The notes below the pieces were generated by a model. That model ran no database searches. It worked only from the letters and a program-made list of their open reading frames with translations, and was not told the origin of the DNA. Below, piece after piece: positions 16,200 to 24,818 of a DNA stretch of 64,000 nucleotides. The position numbers and the translations under genes were made by a program. This DNA comes from Ligilactobacillus sp. WC1T17. Its GTDB lineage: Bacteria > Bacillota > Bacilli > Lactobacillales > Lactobacillaceae. How positions within the stretch are numbered: position 1 is the first letter of the stretch; the number at the start of each line of letters is the position of its first letter. The stretch covers positions 168,765 through 232,764 of the forward strand of contig FOCC01000001.1 in NCBI GenBank assembly GCA_900110005.1, written 5' to 3'.

Positions 16200-16457
16200 A
16201 TGGCAAAGAGAAAAAAGCATTTAACCAGATCAAATGATAAAATTTTAGGCGGTGTTTTAGGCGGTATTGCTGAATATTTTGGTTTTGACAAGACTTGGGG
16301 TAGGTTGATTTTTGTAGCTTTGAGTATTGTTTTAGGGCATGTAGTTGGCGGAATCATCCTGTATGCAATTGCGATGGTAGTAATGCCTTTGCCGCTGGAT
16401 GAACCAGACGATATCGATGAAAATGTTATCGAGGGTGAATTTAAGGAGAAAAAATAA
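16200..16457 (+). CDS. PspC domain membrane protein
   Basis: An 85-residue protein with the PspC signature: KHLTRSNDKILGGVLGGIAEYFGFD, then a membrane helix (LIFVALSIVLGHVVGGIILYAIAMVVMPL) and an acidic tail. PspC proteins sense membrane stress. As the last gene of the PadR operon it supports an envelope-stress role for the whole set. Confidence 0.9.
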   Translation: MAKRKKHLTRSNDKILGGVLGGIAEYFGFDKTWGRLIFVALSIVLGHVVGGIILYAIAMVVMPLPLDEPDDIDENVIEGEFKEKK

Positions 16458-16459
16458 AA

Positions 16460-16490
16460 AAAGGGCAGCTTTCAAGCTGCTCTTTTTTTT
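16460..16490. terminator. Terminator between PspC and pflA-like genes
   Basis: GGCAGCTT pairs with AAGCTGC, flanked by A and T runs. Serves the plus-strand operon; the convergent gene ends in its right edge. Confidence 0.85.
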
Positions 16491-17289
16491 ACCAGCCGTT
16501 AATCTTAGCGGTGACGTGATAGTCTTTTAAAATTTTTTGAAAGGATAAAAGGTCGTCTTTTTGCAATTGCTTGACATCTTTAAGCTGGTAGGTTCGGTTT
16601 AAATCAGCATATTTTTTCAGGCCAAATTGGTGGAAAGGCAGCAGTTCAACTTCAGTGACGCCTAACTGCTTGAAAAGTTCGCCAAAGTGCTTAGCATCAT
16701 CGTCGGTGTAATTAAAACCGGGAATGACCGGAATGCGGATGCACAGCTGGTCTTGTTTTTTTAGGGCCAAAGCAAGGTTTTTTAAAATTAATTCATTGCC
16801 GACGCCGGTCCCTTTTTGGTGGCGCAGGCGGTCCCATTGCTTGCAATCATAATACATGAAATCAATGTAAGACATGAATTCTTCAAAGACTTCGGGTTTA
16901 GCATAACCCGTGGTTTCGCAGGCTAAATTAATATGCTCGGCTTTAATCCGTTTGGCTAATTCAATCGCAAAATCAGCTTGAAAAAGGACTTCACCGCCTG
17001 AAAAAGTCACGCCGCCGCCTGATTCTTCGTAAAAGTCTTTATCTTGCAAGATGACCCGCATAATTTCATCAACTGTCATATATTTGCCTACGGTAACTTC
17101 TTTTTTTAAGCGTTCATCATACATCATTTCAGGCTTTTTTTGCTGTGATTCCGGATTTGCACACCAGGCGCAACGCAGAGGACAACCTTTGAAAAAGACT
17201 ACGGTACGGATACCGGGGCCATCGTTGAGACTGAATTTTTGGATATTAAAAATTAACCCTTTTTGAGGGGGTGTGGCTGTAGCTGGCAT
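16489..17289 (-). CDS. Glycyl-radical enzyme activating protein (radical SAM, PflA-like)
   Basis: A 266-residue radical SAM protein. Cys36, Cys40 and Cys43 (GCPLRCAWC) bind the [4Fe-4S] cluster, and GGGVTFSGGEVL is the SAM-binding GGE motif. It abstracts a hydrogen from a glycine of its partner to make the catalytic radical. FFKGCPLRCAWCANPE resembles activators of non-classical glycyl-radical enzymes more than pyruvate formate-lyase activase, yet it lacks their extra ferredoxin clusters. The likely partner is the enzyme at 18314 across the DeoR gene. AGGAGAAGGTG precedes the ATG. Confidence 0.88.
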   Translation of the reverse strand: MPATATPPQKGLIFNIQKFSLNDGPGIRTVVFFKGCPLRCAWCANPESQQKKPEMMYDERLKKEVTVGKYMTVDEIMRVILQDKDFYEESGGGVTFSGGEVLFQADFAIELAKRIKAEHINLACETTGYAKPEVFEEFMSYIDFMYYDCKQWDRLRHQKGTGVGNELILKNLALALKKQDQLCIRIPVIPGFNYTDDDAKHFGELFKQLGVTEVELLPFHQFGLKKYADLNRTYQLKDVKQLQKDDLLSFQKILKDYHVTAKINGW

Positions 17290-17333
17290 AAACTCACCTT
17301 CTCCTGATTATTTCACCTTTAGTGTACGCTTTA

Positions 17334-17368
17334 TTTCGAAAGAATGCAAATTGCATTTCATACGAAAA
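17334..17368 (-). promoter_or_regulatory. Putative DeoR operators upstream of the activase gene
   Basis: TTTCGAAA (17334-17341) and TTTCATACGAAAA (17356-17368) lie between the divergent activase and DeoR genes. Almost the same pair, TTTCAAACGAAAA and TTTCGAAA, precedes the glycyl-radical enzyme gene, so one regulator probably reads both. Confidence 0.5.
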
Positions 17369-17442
17369 TGATTTTTTTTCAAAAGTAGCATCTTAGCGCG
17401 CTAAATGGTAAAATAGAGAAAAAAACAAAAGGGTTGATGACC

Positions 17443-18189
17443 ATGTTAACTAGGCAAAAAGAGATTATCAAAATTGTTAATCAAAAGCAAAAAGTCGATG
17501 TCGCTGTGTTAGCGGATAAGTTACAGGTTTCCAAGGTGACAATCAGAAAAGATTTAACACAGTTGGAAGAATTAGGATTGTTAAAAAGGCAGCATGGTTA
17601 TGCTGTCATGGCTGATCCGGAAAATTTGCGGGCTCGGCTTGCGGTAAATTATGACCTCAAGGTTAAAATTGCGCAAAAAGCAGCCGCATTCATTCAAGAT
17701 GGCGAAACAATTATGCTGGAATCAGGTTCGACCTGTGCCTTGCTAGCGGAATTTCTGGGCAAATCAGGCAAGCACGTGACGATTATCACTGTTTCTTATT
17801 TTATTGCTGATTACGTTGGACAATATTCCAACTTGGAAGTTTTTGTAACGGGCGGTAAATATCAAGCCGCTTCTGAAGTAGTTGTCGGGGCCTTAGCCAA
17901 GCAGATGATTAGCCAGTTTCACGTGAAACATTTATTTGCGGGCACGGACGGCTTTTTGCCGCAGCAGGGCTTTTTTTGCAACAACATTGAACGGGCTGAA
18001 ATGGTGCAGGCGATGGCACGTCAGGCCGCAGAAGTGATTATTCTTACTGATGCGACCAAATTTATGAAAGCCAGCACCGTGAAGCAATTGGAATTATCCC
18101 AAGTTAGTCAGGTGGTTACCGACGATCAGATTCCGGCCGACATTGAAGAATATTTACGGCAAAGTCCGGTCACTTTGACCATTATTTAA
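17443..18189 (+). CDS. DeoR family transcriptional regulator
   Basis: A 248-residue protein with an N-terminal DeoR helix-turn-helix (RQKEIIKIVNQKQKVDVAVLADKLQVSKVTIRKDL, about 3-38). The C-terminal sugar-phosphate isomerase-like sensor domain includes LESGSTCALLAEFL and LFAGTDGF. Such regulators respond to phosphorylated sugars. I choose ATG 17443, 9 bases after AAAGGG, over the upstream TTG and ATG that sit on or against that site. It lies between the activase and glycyl-radical enzyme genes, both preceded by matching palindromes. Confidence 0.88.
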   Translation: MLTRQKEIIKIVNQKQKVDVAVLADKLQVSKVTIRKDLTQLEELGLLKRQHGYAVMADPENLRARLAVNYDLKVKIAQKAAAFIQDGETIMLESGSTCALLAEFLGKSGKHVTIITVSYFIADYVGQYSNLEVFVTGGKYQAASEVVVGALAKQMISQFHVKHLFAGTDGFLPQQGFFCNNIERAEMVQAMARQAAEVIILTDATKFMKASTVKQLELSQVSQVVTDDQIPADIEEYLRQSPVTLTII

Positions 18190-18191
18190 GC

Positions 18192-18221
18192 AGAAGCTAG
18201 TGCAAACCAGCTTCTTTTTTT
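18192..18221 (+). terminator. Terminator after deoR-type gene
   Basis: AGAAGCT pairs with AGCTTCT, followed by seven T. Confidence 0.85.
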
Positions 18222-18233
18222 GTACAAAAAAGC

Positions 18234-18294
18234 TTGCATTAAAATGAAAGCGGTGTTATTTTGATTTCAAACGAAAACGTAAGATATTTCGAAA
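18234..18294 (+). promoter_or_regulatory. Promoter, cre-like site and DeoR operators of glycyl-radical enzyme gene
   Basis: TTGCAT (18234-18239), 17 bases and TATTTT (18257-18262) form a weak promoter. ATGAAAGCGGTGTTA (18244-18258) fits the CcpA cre consensus with one mismatch and lies between the two boxes. TTTCAAACGAAAA (18265-18277) and TTTCGAAA (18287-18294) repeat the motifs found before the activase gene. Confidence 0.5.
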
Positions 18295-18313
18295 CAAAGA
18301 AAGGGCGTTTTTC

Positions 18314-20797
18314 ATGGCAACGGAAATTTTAACCAAAACACAACAACACTTCGGTAAATTAACTCCACGGATGGAACGGTACCGTGATAGTATTATTGTT
18401 GCCAAACCATACGTTGATCCTGAGAGAGCCGTGTTAACGACGGAAGCATACAAAAAATATCAGGCTGAACAGCTTGACTTGCTAAGAGCCCATGTTTTAG
18501 AGCATATTTTGGCCAACATGTCGATTTATATTGAAGATGATACGTTAATTGTCGGCAACCAAGCCCAACAAAACCGCTGGGCCCCTATTTATCCGGAATA
18601 TTCCATGAACTGGGTAATTGATGAATTAGATGAATTCGAAAAACGCCCTGGCGATGTCTTCTACATTACGGAAGAAACTAAGCAAAAATTGCGCGAAATT
18701 GCGCCATTTTGGAAAAATAATACGCTGGAAGATCGTGGCTATGCAGCCTTCCCGCCGGAAAGTCGTGTTTTTTACGATTTAGGCATTATCGGCGCTGACG
18801 GCAACATTACCTCCGGCGATGGTCATATTGCCGTCAACTATGAAAAAGTGATTAAATATGGCTTGAAGTCTTTTGAAAAGCGAGTTGAAGAAAAGCTATC
18901 GCAGCTTGACTTAACGGATATTGACCAGCAAAAGAAATCCTATTTCTACCGGGCTAGTTTAATTGTAATTCAGGCGGTGAAAAATTTTGCTTTACGGTAT
19001 GCTGATTTAGCTGCTCAAAAAGCAGCGCGCGCAACCGGTGCCCAAAAGGAAAACCTGCTTGAAATTGCGCGGATTATGCGTAAGGTGCCTTACGAACCAG
19101 CGGAAACTTTCAGAGAAGCTGTGCAGGCAGTGTGGTTTACCCACTTGATTTTACAAATTGAATCCAATGGGCACTCTGTTTCCTATGGCCGTTTAGACCA
19201 ATATTTGAACCCTTATTATGAACGTGATCTTAAGGAAGGACGGATTACGCGTGATGGTGCGGTAGAACTTTTGACCAACCTGTGCATGAAGACCTTGACT
19301 ATCAATAAGATTCGTTCTTGGGCCCATACGGAATTTTCCGCTGGAAGTCCTTTATATCAAAATATCACCATCGGCGGCCAAACCCCTGAGGGCAAGGATG
19401 CTGTCAATGCGACCTCCTACAATGTTTTGCGGGCTATCGTCCAAGCTCACTTGCCACAGCCTAATTTGACGGTGAGATACCATAAAAATATCAGCGATGA
19501 CTTTATGCTGGAATGTATTAGGGTCATTAAGCAAGGCTTAGGGATGCCGGCTTTCAATAATGATGAGATTATTATTCCTTCATTTATTGCCCGGGGTGTT
19601 AAAAAAGAAGATGCCTATAATTACAGTGCTATTGGCTGTGTGGAAACAGCCATTCCCGGAAAGTGGGGGTACCGTTGCACTGGGATGAGCTTTATTAACT
19701 TCCCACGAACACTGCTGATTGTGATGAATGGCGGGGTTGATCCTGAATCAGGCAAGAAATTGCTGCCAAATTATGGTAAATTTACTGAAATGACTTCTTA
19801 CCAGCAACTCTTTGATGCTTGGGATAAGTCTTTGCGGGAGATGACCAGACAAAGTGTCATTATTGAAAATAGCTGCGACTTGGCTTTGGAACAAGGATAT
19901 CCTGATATTTTATGCTCAACGTTGACTGATGATTGTATTGGGCGTGGCAAGACCATCAAAGAAGGTGGCGCTATTTATGACTTTATCAGCGGCTTGCAGG
20001 TCGGAATTGCCAACTTGGCCGATTCATTGGCGGCAATTAAGAAATTAGTCTTTGAAGAAAAGAAATTGACCACTAAGGAATTGTGGGATGCTTTGCAAAA
20101 TAATTTTGCCGGTCAAAAAGGCCAAGCGATTCGCGAGCTTTTGTTAAATGAAGCACCGAAATACGGTAACGATGATGATTATGTCGATCAATTGTTGGTG
20201 GATGCTTATCAGCCATATATTGATGAAATTGCCAAATATAAAAACACACGTTACGGTCGCGGACCAATTGGCGGCTTGCGATATGCGGGAACATCATCGA
20301 TTTCAGCTAATGTTGGTCAAGGCCACAACACCTTGGCTGAAGGCTGTTCACCGGAACATTCGATGGATGTTAATGGTCCGACTGCCGTCTTCAAGAGTGT
20401 CTCGAAGCTTAAGACCAAAGATATTACGGGAGGGGTTTTGCTTAATCAAAAGATGTCGCCGCAAGTGCTTAGAACTGATGAAAACTGCCTCAAGTTAGTG
20501 GCCTTGCTCAGAACCTTCTTTAACCGGCTGCATGGGTATCATGTTCAATACAACATTGTGGACCGCGAAACCCTGATTGATGCTCAAAAACACCCTGAAA
20601 AGCACCGGGATTTGATTGTCCGGGTAGCGGGATACTCAGCCTTCTTCGCTGGTTTTTGTTTGAAGTCAAAAAAAGGTCATTTTTTTTCGCTAGGAAAGGT
20701 TATTTTTAAGTGCTATAGTGAACTTATAATGACAAAGGAGGAGTTTTTATGGCTTTACATGAAGTTCGTCTCGCCTTGGGACCGGAAAAGACCTTAG
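18314..20797 (+). CDS. Glycyl-radical enzyme (PflD/YbiW-like), C-terminal tail replaced
   Basis: An 827-codon frame. The thiyl cysteine is Cys442 in YSAIGCVE, and the radical loop is RVAGYS with Gly773. GCVE, rather than the adjacent cysteine pair of true pyruvate formate-lyase, places it with the PflD/YbiW or dehydratase-like glycyl-radical enzymes; annotation as formate C-acetyltransferase would be over-precise. Homologues end about 20-25 residues after the glycine with a conserved helix of the kind LxxxxQxxIIARTEH. Here the match stops after GYSAFF, and about 50 unrelated residues run through the promoter and start of the next gene. This looks like a deletion of the 3' end; activity is doubtful. 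Confidence 0.82.
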   Translation: MATEILTKTQQHFGKLTPRMERYRDSIIVAKPYVDPERAVLTTEAYKKYQAEQLDLLRAHVLEHILANMSIYIEDDTLIVGNQAQQNRWAPIYPEYSMNWVIDELDEFEKRPGDVFYITEETKQKLREIAPFWKNNTLEDRGYAAFPPESRVFYDLGIIGADGNITSGDGHIAVNYEKVIKYGLKSFEKRVEEKLSQLDLTDIDQQKKSYFYRASLIVIQAVKNFALRYADLAAQKAARATGAQKENLLEIARIMRKVPYEPAETFREAVQAVWFTHLILQIESNGHSVSYGRLDQYLNPYYERDLKEGRITRDGAVELLTNLCMKTLTINKIRSWAHTEFSAGSPLYQNITIGGQTPEGKDAVNATSYNVLRAIVQAHLPQPNLTVRYHKNISDDFMLECIRVIKQGLGMPAFNNDEIIIPSFIARGVKKEDAYNYSAIGCVETAIPGKWGYRCTGMSFINFPRTLLIVMNGGVDPESGKKLLPNYGKFTEMTSYQQLFDAWDKSLREMTRQSVIIENSCDLALEQGYPDILCSTLTDDCIGRGKTIKEGGAIYDFISGLQVGIANLADSLAAIKKLVFEEKKLTTKELWDALQNNFAGQKGQAIRELLLNEAPKYGNDDDYVDQLLVDAYQPYIDEIAKYKNTRYGRGPIGGLRYAGTSSISANVGQGHNTLAEGCSPEHSMDVNGPTAVFKSVSKLKTKDITGGVLLNQKMSPQVLRTDENCLKLVALLRTFFNRLHGYHVQYNIVDRETLIDAQKHPEKHRDLIVRVAGYSAFFAGFCLKSKKGHFFSLGKVIFKCYSELIMTKEEFLWLYMKFVSPWDRKRP

Positions 20798-21258
20798 ATA
20801 TGATATGTGAAAAATATCCAGCTAAGCATTTTGCTAAATTTCAAGCAGCTGCGGATCACCACAAATTTTTGTTGGTTGATGCTTCCGATGAAGCCGCTGT
20901 TTTCCAATCAGGTTTGGATTACAAGGTGATGCGCACCTTTAGCTTTAAAGATTTTGAACAATGTCCTTGGTTGGAATTACGCTATTTAACGTTAGATACA
21001 GACCAGCAAAAGGTCATGCAGTCTATCCTTGATTCTTGGGACAGTGATGATGTTCGTCCTTTAGGCTTAAAGCAGTTTGCCTTTTTGCAATCTGAAAAGC
21101 ATGATTATGAATTTGTACTTGTTAACTGCTGGGAAGATGAACATGACTTTATTAAATGGGACAATTCCAGCGACAATAAAGTGGCACAATTCGGCCATGC
21201 CGGCAACCGTAAAGCACTTGTGACTCTCTACCAAGCTATTTTACGCACAAATAAATAA
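20749..21258 (+). CDS. ABM-fold protein of the TRAP/HmoB type
   Basis: A 169-residue protein with an excellent AGGAGG site. The C-terminal half (LKQFAFLQSEKHDYEFVLVNCWEDEHDFIKWDNSS) has the strand-W-E-x-x-x-x-F-x-x-W pattern of antibiotic-biosynthesis-monooxygenase folds. Length and layout match staphylococcal TRAP and Bacillus HmoB, some of which bind or degrade heme. A heme role is uncertain here. Its first 16 codons overlap, in another frame, the aberrant tail of the glycyl-radical enzyme, and its promoter (TATAGT or TATAAT before 20731) lies inside that tail. Confidence 0.6.
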   Translation: MALHEVRLALGPEKTLDMICEKYPAKHFAKFQAAADHHKFLLVDASDEAAVFQSGLDYKVMRTFSFKDFEQCPWLELRYLTLDTDQQKVMQSILDSWDSDDVRPLGLKQFAFLQSEKHDYEFVLVNCWEDEHDFIKWDNSSDNKVAQFGHAGNRKALVTLYQAILRTNK

Positions 21259-21268
21259 TTACACTAAA

Positions 21269-21300
21269 AGACCCGTCCTTAGGCTGGGACGGGCTTTTTT
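21269..21300 (+). terminator. Terminator after ABM protein gene
   Basis: CCCGTCC pairs with GGACGGG around TTAGGCTG, followed by T6. Confidence 0.92.
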
Positions 21301-21316
21301 GATTGGGGGAATTGGA

Positions 21317-22432
21317 ATGACAAAAGCACCTTTTAGATATGATATGGTTGGTTCTTTGAAAAGACCTGATGCTTTGAAAAAGATTTGGCATGAAGTTCAA
21401 GCCGGCACCAAAGACCGCACGGAGGCTTTGGACATTTCCCAACAAGAAATTAAGCGGATTGTCAACCAGCAGGTAAACCTAGGTTTTCATGACGTTACCG
21501 ATGGTGAATTTTCCCGCAGCTGGTGGCATTTAGATTTTTTGTGGGGACTGAAAGGCACCAAAAAATATGATTATCACGAGAGCTATAAATTTCATGGCTC
21601 TAAGACGCGGACCGATAACGTTAGTTTAGCCGGTAAAATTGCCTATAATCCTGACCATCCCTTCTTTGGCTTTTTTAAATATCTACAGTCCATTGTCCCA
21701 GAAGGTGTTTTGGCAAAGCAGACCATTCCTTCACCATCCATGCTTTTTCGGGACAACCGCAGCGATTTAGCCTTGGATTTTTATAATAGTTGGGATGAAT
21801 ACCTGCTTGATTTAGCTAAAGCTTACCAGCAGACAATCCGGCATTTTTATGATTTAGGCTGTCGTTATTTGCAAATGGATGACACTACTTGGGGATTTTT
21901 AATCAGCAAGCTCAACGAAACCAAAGACGATCCTAAGGCTCACGCCGAATACGAAAAAATGGCGCAAGATTGTGTTAAAGTCATCAATATGGTTTTACAG
22001 GATAAACCAGCCGATTTAACGGTGACGACCCATGTTTGCCGGGGTAATTTTAAGTCGACTTATCTTTTCTCCGGCGGTTATGAAGCTGTGGCTTCATATT
22101 TAGGACAATTAAACTATGACGGCTTTTTCTTGGAATATGATAATGAACGTTCCGGTGGTTTTGCACCCTTGAAGGATATTTTCAATAACCGCCCGCAAGT
22201 CCGGATTATTTTAGGCTTAGTTACTTCAAAGACACCAGAATTAGAAGACCAAAAGGTGTTAATTGAGCGGATTAAGGAAGCCAGCACCTATGTGCCTTTG
22301 GAAAATTTAGCTTTATCCACGCAGTGCGGGTTTGCTTCAACCGAAGAAGGCAACTTGATTTCCGAAGAAGAACAATGGGCTAAATTAACTTTGGTCAGAG
22401 ATACTGCTAAAAAAGTTTGGGAAGACGCCTAA
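21317..22432 (+). CDS. Cobalamin-independent methionine synthase-like protein (YxjG/YxjH type)
   Basis: A 371-residue protein equal to the C-terminal barrel domain of MetE. FRYDMVGSLKRP opens the barrel, GFHDVTDGEFSRSWWHLDF is the substrate loop, and THVCRGN and STQCGFAS supply the zinc-binding His/Cys residues. B. subtilis YxjG and YxjH, with this architecture, are linked to methionine recycling or transport of sulfur. ATG 21317 follows GGGGGA; an earlier in-frame start at 21299 lies within the previous terminator. No S-box or T-box is present upstream. Confidence 0.88.
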   Translation: MTKAPFRYDMVGSLKRPDALKKIWHEVQAGTKDRTEALDISQQEIKRIVNQQVNLGFHDVTDGEFSRSWWHLDFLWGLKGTKKYDYHESYKFHGSKTRTDNVSLAGKIAYNPDHPFFGFFKYLQSIVPEGVLAKQTIPSPSMLFRDNRSDLALDFYNSWDEYLLDLAKAYQQTIRHFYDLGCRYLQMDDTTWGFLISKLNETKDDPKAHAEYEKMAQDCVKVINMVLQDKPADLTVTTHVCRGNFKSTYLFSGGYEAVASYLGQLNYDGFFLEYDNERSGGFAPLKDIFNNRPQVRIILGLVTSKTPELEDQKVLIERIKEASTYVPLENLALSTQCGFASTEEGNLISEEEQWAKLTLVRDTAKKVWEDA

Positions 22433-22436
22433 AAAA

Positions 22437-22467
22437 AACGCAAAGCTTTGAGAGCTTTGCGTTTTTT
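22437..22467. terminator. Convergent terminator
   Basis: ACGCAAAGCT pairs with AGCTTTGCGT with A and T runs on both sides; shared by the MetE-like gene and the arsR-type gene. Confidence 0.92.
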
Positions 22468-22777
22468 AGTCTTCATTGATATGTTCTTTGACAGCTTCAA
22501 AAATCATCATGACATGCTGATCGGCTAAATAATATAAGACCCGTTGACCGTCCCTTTTACTGATAACGAGTCCGGTTTGCCGCAAAAGTTTGAGCTGGTG
22601 GGAGACCGCCGATTGGGAAATGCCGATAGCTTCGACAATATCATTGACGGCTAATCCTTGTTCTGATAGTAAATAGAGAATTTTGTACCGGGTTTCATTG
22701 CCGAAAGCCTTAAAAATTTGGACACATTTTTCTGTGTCAGCTGGGGTTGGGAGTATTGGTTTCTTTTTTTCTGACAT
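22466..22777 (-). CDS. ArsR/SmtB family metal-responsive repressor
   Basis: A 103-residue winged-helix repressor: FKAFGNETRYKILYLLSEQGLAVNDIVEAIGISQSAVSHQLKLLRQTGLV, with wing RDGQRVLYYLADQHVM. The helix-5 region (DQHVMMIFEAVKEHINED) offers Asp/His residues for a CzrA/SmtB-type zinc site. The ATG at 22777 follows AAGGTGA; the longer open frame upstream is non-coding. Divergent from the P-type ATPase, which it likely represses until metal binds. Confidence 0.9.
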   Translation of the reverse strand: MSEKKKPILPTPADTEKCVQIFKAFGNETRYKILYLLSEQGLAVNDIVEAIGISQSAVSHQLKLLRQTGLVISKRDGQRVLYYLADQHVMMIFEAVKEHINED

Positions 22778-22864
22778 AATTTTCACCTTAAGTGTTATTT
22801 TAGCATGTTTTATAAAGTAATGGGTATTTTTAACGGGGAGCTTGTTAAAAAAAGGGCAGCATGC

Positions 22865-22902
22865 TATAATATACTGTGAAAAATATGAGCATATGTTCAT
22901 AT
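22865..22902. promoter_or_regulatory. Divergent promoter with ArsR operator
   Basis: The imperfect palindrome ATATGAGCATATGTTCATAT (22883-22902) lies between the two divergent genes, next to a TATAAT box (22865-22870). It has the A/T-rich TGA...TTCA half-sites typical of SmtB/CzrA operators. Confidence 0.6.
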
Positions 22903-22933
22903 ATCAATATAGTTAACTAAGGTGGCGCTAAAG

Positions 22934-24790
22934 ATGAAAAATTGGTGGAATAAACGAACAGCAGAAGATAAACAAAAAGTAGCGCTTTTAGCTTTGGTAG
23001 CGCTCCTGCTGTTAGGGGCAAAATTATTGACCGGCTTTGGTGTAGATAGTTTAGTTTTATATTTTTATTTAGCAGCCTATGTCATTGCAAGTCAGGATGT
23101 CTTTAAAGAAGCTTATGAAAATATCAAAAAAGGTTCATTTTTTGATGAGCACACGCTGATGATTATCGCTACCCTTGGTGCCATCAGTATCAAACAATAT
23201 CCCGAAGCCGTTTTTGTGATGTTATTTTATCAAATAGGCGACTTTTTCGAAGACATGGCGGTCAGTGATTCCAGACAATCAATAAAAAGTCTGTTAGATA
23301 TCAGACCGGATACGGCTAAGTTAAAAAATGGACCGGCAGTTGCGCCCCAAGAAGTCAAAGTGGGCGACATCATCGAAGTTGCACCTGGTGAAAAGATTCC
23401 TTTGGACGGGGTGGTCGTTTCGGGGAAGGCTTATTTAAACACCGCAGCTTTAACGGGCGAAAGCAAGCCTTTGGCAGTAACCAGCGGCGACCAGGTTTTG
23501 AGCGGTATGATTTGTCAAAATGCGCCTTTAGATATCAAGGTCGAAAAAAGCTTCCATGAATCAACTGTCGTTAAAATTTTACAGATGGTAGAAGATGCTG
23601 GGGATAAAAAAGCACCGACAGAAAAATTTATTACTAAATTCGCCCAGATATATACACCGTTGGTGGTAGCTGCGGCCGTTTTGCTAGCCGTTTTGCCGCC
23701 TTTATTATTCCAGTTTGATTTTCAAACCTGGCTTTATCGTGCTTTAGTCTTTTTAGTTATTTCTTGTCCTTGTGCTTTGGTGCTGTCGATTCCTTTGAGT
23801 TTCTTTAGCGGTATCGGGGCAGCGTCAAAAGCTGGTGTTTTGGTCAAGGGCGGCGATTACTTGGAAGCTTTAAATCAAGTGAAAACATTTGTCTTTGATA
23901 AGACGGGGACTTTAACCAAGGGTGAATTTGAAGTGGTTAAAGTTATGCCGCAAGGTGGGATGACAGCCGCTGAACTGGTTAAATTAGCGGCCATTTGCGA
24001 ACAAAAGTCGCCTCATCCGATTGCCAAATCAATTTGCCAATATTACCCAGGAAATATTGAAACCGCCGAGATTGAAGAGTTAGTCGGCAAAGGGGTTAGC
24101 GCTGTTTATCAGGGCCAAAAGCTTTACTGCGGTAGTCAGCGGCTCATCGAAGAGGTTATGGGAGCAGATGTCTTATTGCCTAAACCTCAAACGGAAACTT
24201 TGGTTCATTTAGCAACCAAAGAGCGGTATTTGGGCAGCCTTGAAGTAGCTGACGTCCTTAAACCAACGACCAAACAGACCATGCATGCTTTAAAAGAAGC
24301 CGGCGCTAATTTGATAATGCTGACGGGTGATAACCGCCAAGTAGGCTTAGCTGTAGCGGATGAATTGGGCATGGATGAAGTTAAGGCAGAACTTTTACCG
24401 CAAGATAAAGTCAAAGAAGTCCAAAAGTTAAAAGCGAAATTGGGTCAAAAAGAAAAGCTGGCCTTTGTCGGCGATGGCTTAAATGATACGCCGGTGTTGG
24501 CGCAAAGTGATGTAGGCATTGCGATGGGAGCGTTAGGTTCAGATGCGGCGGTAGAAGCAGCTGATATTGTGCTGATGTCGGATGACCCCTTAAGCATTGT
24601 CAAGGCCTTTAAAATTTCGCAGAAAACTAAGCAGATTGTTTGGGAAAATATCAGTTTCGCTTTAGGTGTTAAAGTTATTTGCTTAATTTTAGGAGCTTTG
24701 GGTTTAGCTGATATGTGGCAGGCAGTTTTTGCCGACGTGGGGGTTACCTGTTTAGCCGTGCTGAACAGTTTAAGAATTTTGCGTAAATAA
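22934..24790 (+). CDS. P1B-type heavy-metal ATPase (zinc/cadmium efflux)
   Basis: A 618-residue pump. The membrane metal site is SCPCALVLS (Cys278, Cys280), the phosphorylation site is DKTGTLTKG (Asp322), the P1B marker is SPHPIAKSI, and the hinge is GDGLNDTPVL. There is no N-terminal CxxC heavy-metal domain. The CPC motif followed by the late-helix aspartate region (LADMWQAVFADVGV) indicates Zn2+/Cd2+/Pb2+ rather than copper. ATG 22934 lies 8 bases after AAGGTGG; the GTG at 22922 would overlap that site. Paired with an ArsR-type repressor, it forms a metal-resistance unit. Confidence 0.93.
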   Translation: MKNWWNKRTAEDKQKVALLALVALLLLGAKLLTGFGVDSLVLYFYLAAYVIASQDVFKEAYENIKKGSFFDEHTLMIIATLGAISIKQYPEAVFVMLFYQIGDFFEDMAVSDSRQSIKSLLDIRPDTAKLKNGPAVAPQEVKVGDIIEVAPGEKIPLDGVVVSGKAYLNTAALTGESKPLAVTSGDQVLSGMICQNAPLDIKVEKSFHESTVVKILQMVEDAGDKKAPTEKFITKFAQIYTPLVVAAAVLLAVLPPLLFQFDFQTWLYRALVFLVISCPCALVLSIPLSFFSGIGAASKAGVLVKGGDYLEALNQVKTFVFDKTGTLTKGEFEVVKVMPQGGMTAAELVKLAAICEQKSPHPIAKSICQYYPGNIETAEIEELVGKGVSAVYQGQKLYCGSQRLIEEVMGADVLLPKPQTETLVHLATKERYLGSLEVADVLKPTTKQTMHALKEAGANLIMLTGDNRQVGLAVADELGMDEVKAELLPQDKVKEVQKLKAKLGQKEKLAFVGDGLNDTPVLAQSDVGIAMGALGSDAAVEAADIVLMSDDPLSIVKAFKISQKTKQIVWENISFALGVKVICLILGALGLADMWQAVFADVGVTCLAVLNSLRILRK

Positions 24791-24818
24791 AAAAAGCAGG
24801 AGTGACTCCTGCTTTTTT
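24790..24818. terminator. Convergent terminator after metal ATPase and nucleoside hydrolase
   Basis: AAGCAGGAG pairs with CTCCTGCTT around TGA, flanked by A and T runs. Confidence 0.92.

Noticed and set aside
18314..20797. Calling the glycyl-radical enzyme pyruvate formate-lyase
   Set aside because: The active site has GCVE with one cysteine instead of the adjacent cysteine pair of PflB.
21259..21316. S-box or T-box riboswitch before the MetE-like gene
   Set aside because: Fewer than 60 bases, filled by the previous gene's terminator.
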